From contig JAGVFV010000065.1 of the NCBI GenBank assembly GCA_020057445.1, positions 1 through 5,919 on the forward strand: a DNA stretch of 5,919 nt, in the 5' to 3' direction. The DNA is from an archaeon. Lineage in GTDB: Archaea; Nanobdellota; Nanobdellia; Woesearchaeales; JAHJEM01. The notes beneath the pieces are model-generated. The model did not search any database. It was not told the origin of the DNA and saw only the letters and a list, made by a program, of their open reading frames with translations. Positions 5,255-5,919 of this stretch are shown in pieces. The position numbers were made by a program, and so were the translations under genes. The first letter of the stretch is position 1. Each line of letters begins with the position of its first letter.

Positions 5255-5809
5255 GTGCATCCCGAACAAGTCCAGACACTCTTTGACAAGGCAATAGACA
5301 AGACCTACAGCTATGCCTACAAATACCAAGGACCACCCCACAAGACAGAACTATATACTGTATCAGTCAAAGAGAATACGATGAAAGTCCTTCTTCCCGC
5401 AGCATCAAACGACATCAACGACCTCAACTATGACACTGTCTACATCAACCTTGAAGAAAACACGGCAAAAGGCTATTGTGAACGAAACTTCAACTACTGC
5501 AAAAAAGGATCAGGCATCAGTGTTGCTGCGAGCGACTTCATCTTCAAGACCCCATTCAATTGGATAGATGACATGCCCCCAGGGACTGTGCATGGAAGCG
5601 AAAGCGTCAACGGCCGCCAGACCCTGCGCTATGAGTATTTCAAAGACGACACGAAGTATACTGTCTTCATCGACTCCTACTTCGGCCTTCCCATCCTTGT
5701 GAAAATAGGAGATGACACCAAAGGCATCGACGACAACCTTATCATCTACGAATACAAGGAACTCGCCATCAACTCGGTGCAGGACAAGGAACTGACACCG
5801 CCCGGTTGA
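5255..5809 (+). CDS. Exported lipoprotein, C-terminal domain (out of frame with its signal peptide)
   Basis: The frame can be read from GTG at 5255 (184 residues), but open reading extends back through the Pro/Thr linker to the poly-C run. No ribosome site precedes the GTG, so it is best seen as the rest of the gene starting at 5053. The domain is rich in predicted strands (Y32-T-V-S-V, T42-M-K-V-L-L, D60-T-V-Y-I-N-L, L124-R-Y-E-Y-F, Y135-T-V-F-I-D, P146-I-L-V-K-I, N161-L-I-I-Y-E-Y). It has one close cysteine pair (C75 and C82) that could form a disulfide outside the cell. The pattern of strands carrying an F-I-D-S-Y-F-G-L-P motif, and the I-Y-E-Y-K-E-L-A-I-N-S-V ending, recall LolA/LppX-like lipid-binding beta-sheet proteins. 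That similarity is an impression only. Numbering is from the GTG. Confidence 0.75.
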   Translation: MHPEQVQTLFDKAIDKTYSYAYKYQGPPHKTELYTVSVKENTMKVLLPAASNDINDLNYDTVYINLEENTAKGYCERNFNYCKKGSGISVAASDFIFKTPFNWIDDMPPGTVHGSESVNGRQTLRYEYFKDDTKYTVFIDSYFGLPILVKIGDDTKGIDDNLIIYEYKELAINSVQDKELTPPG

Positions 5810-5830
5810 ATACAAAGGTCGTATTTGTTT
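5809..5830 (+). terminator. Possible terminator after the lipoprotein gene
   Basis: AATAC (5809-5813) and GTATT (5821-5825) are reverse complements with a 7-base loop, followed by TGTTT. The element starts on the last base of the lipoprotein stop codon. Archaeal termination relies mainly on T-rich stretches; the T content here is modest, so the call is weak. Confidence 0.25.
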
Positions 5831-5848
5831 AGCACCTTCGAAATCCTT

Positions 5849-5919
5849 GATGTGACATCTTAAGGCGCTGCGTCCCCGTGGGGTCATTTCAACGAAGTTG
5901 ATATCTCAGAAACTGAAAG
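5849..5919. repeat. Cluster of short inverted repeats at the window end, possibly including one CRISPR-like repeat
   Basis: Four small symmetric elements follow one another: GATGT-G-ACATC (5849-5859), CCCC-GT-GGGG (5874-5883), TCAAC-GAA-GTTGA (5889-5901) and TCAG-AAA-CTGA (5906-5916). The last two lie inside a unit of about 34 bases (5886-5919) whose ends, TTTCA (5887-5891) and TGAAA (5914-5918), are also reverse complements, and which finishes in TGAAAG. Many archaeal CRISPR repeats have such ends and length. Only one copy is visible, so no array can be called. It could equally be a structured RNA or the end of a dispersed repeat. Confidence 0.35.

Noticed and set aside
5832..5852. TTCGAAATCC resembling a tRNA T-loop
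   Set aside because: The flanking bases do not form a T-stem, and no acceptor, D or anticodon arm can be found around it.
5510..5887. Long minus-strand open frame over the lipoprotein gene and tail
   Set aside because: It is antisense to a well-supported coding region, has no promoter or ribosome site, and its composition looks like a reading-frame shadow.
1..5919. Insertion sequences, cas genes, toxin-antitoxin or phage defence genes
   Set aside because: No transposase, Cas, nuclease or toxin-like product is encoded in any frame I could support.

Overview
The window looks like a small piece of an archaeal chromosome with moderate GC content. Three observations support this. The tryptophanyl-tRNA synthetase carries the archaeal/eukaryal signature. 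There is a complete deoxyhypusine synthase, which is found in archaea and eukaryotes, and a TrmB-family regulator. Upstream of nearly every gene is an archaeal TATA box, and where ribosome sites occur they read GAGGTG. The tightly packed small genes, unknown membrane proteins and lipoprotein would suit a DPANN-type lineage, but that placement is inference; the sequence I can read does not fix the phylum.

Layout. Bases 1-23 are probably the last codons of an upstream gene, overlapping by 4 bases a GTG-started membrane protein with a zinc-knuckle-like motif (20-664). trpS follows (696-1796) on its own promoter. A trmB-like regulator (1789-2550, minus) runs convergently and overlaps trpS by 8 bases. 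It is divergent from an unrecognised soluble protein (2614-3315). The 63-base gap between those two holds a shared TATA element, a perfect 9+9 base inverted repeat lying on the trmB start, and an 11-base direct repeat flanking the TATA box. The deoxyhypusine synthase gene (3366-4391) then meets a four-helix membrane protein gene (4392-4847, minus) end to end with no spacer. Last comes a lipoprotein gene (from 5053), split by a one-base frame change at a run of eight C; its second part ends at 5809. The final 110 bases hold no gene but carry several small inverted repeats and stop in a CRISPR-repeat-like sequence.

How the parts relate. trpS (charging tRNA-Trp) and the deoxyhypusine synthase gene (maturing the translation factor aIF5A) are both translation housekeeping genes, each with a TATA box about 26 bases from its ATG, implying leaderless mRNAs. 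The two envelope-protein genes (4392-4847 and 5053 onward) instead have short predicted leaders with a GAGGTG ribosome site. The trmB/2614 pair looks like a self-contained regulatory module: the regulator probably binds the inverted repeat, represses itself and affects the divergent gene. The best candidates for something new are that module, the poly-C frame switch in the lipoprotein gene and the structured tail.
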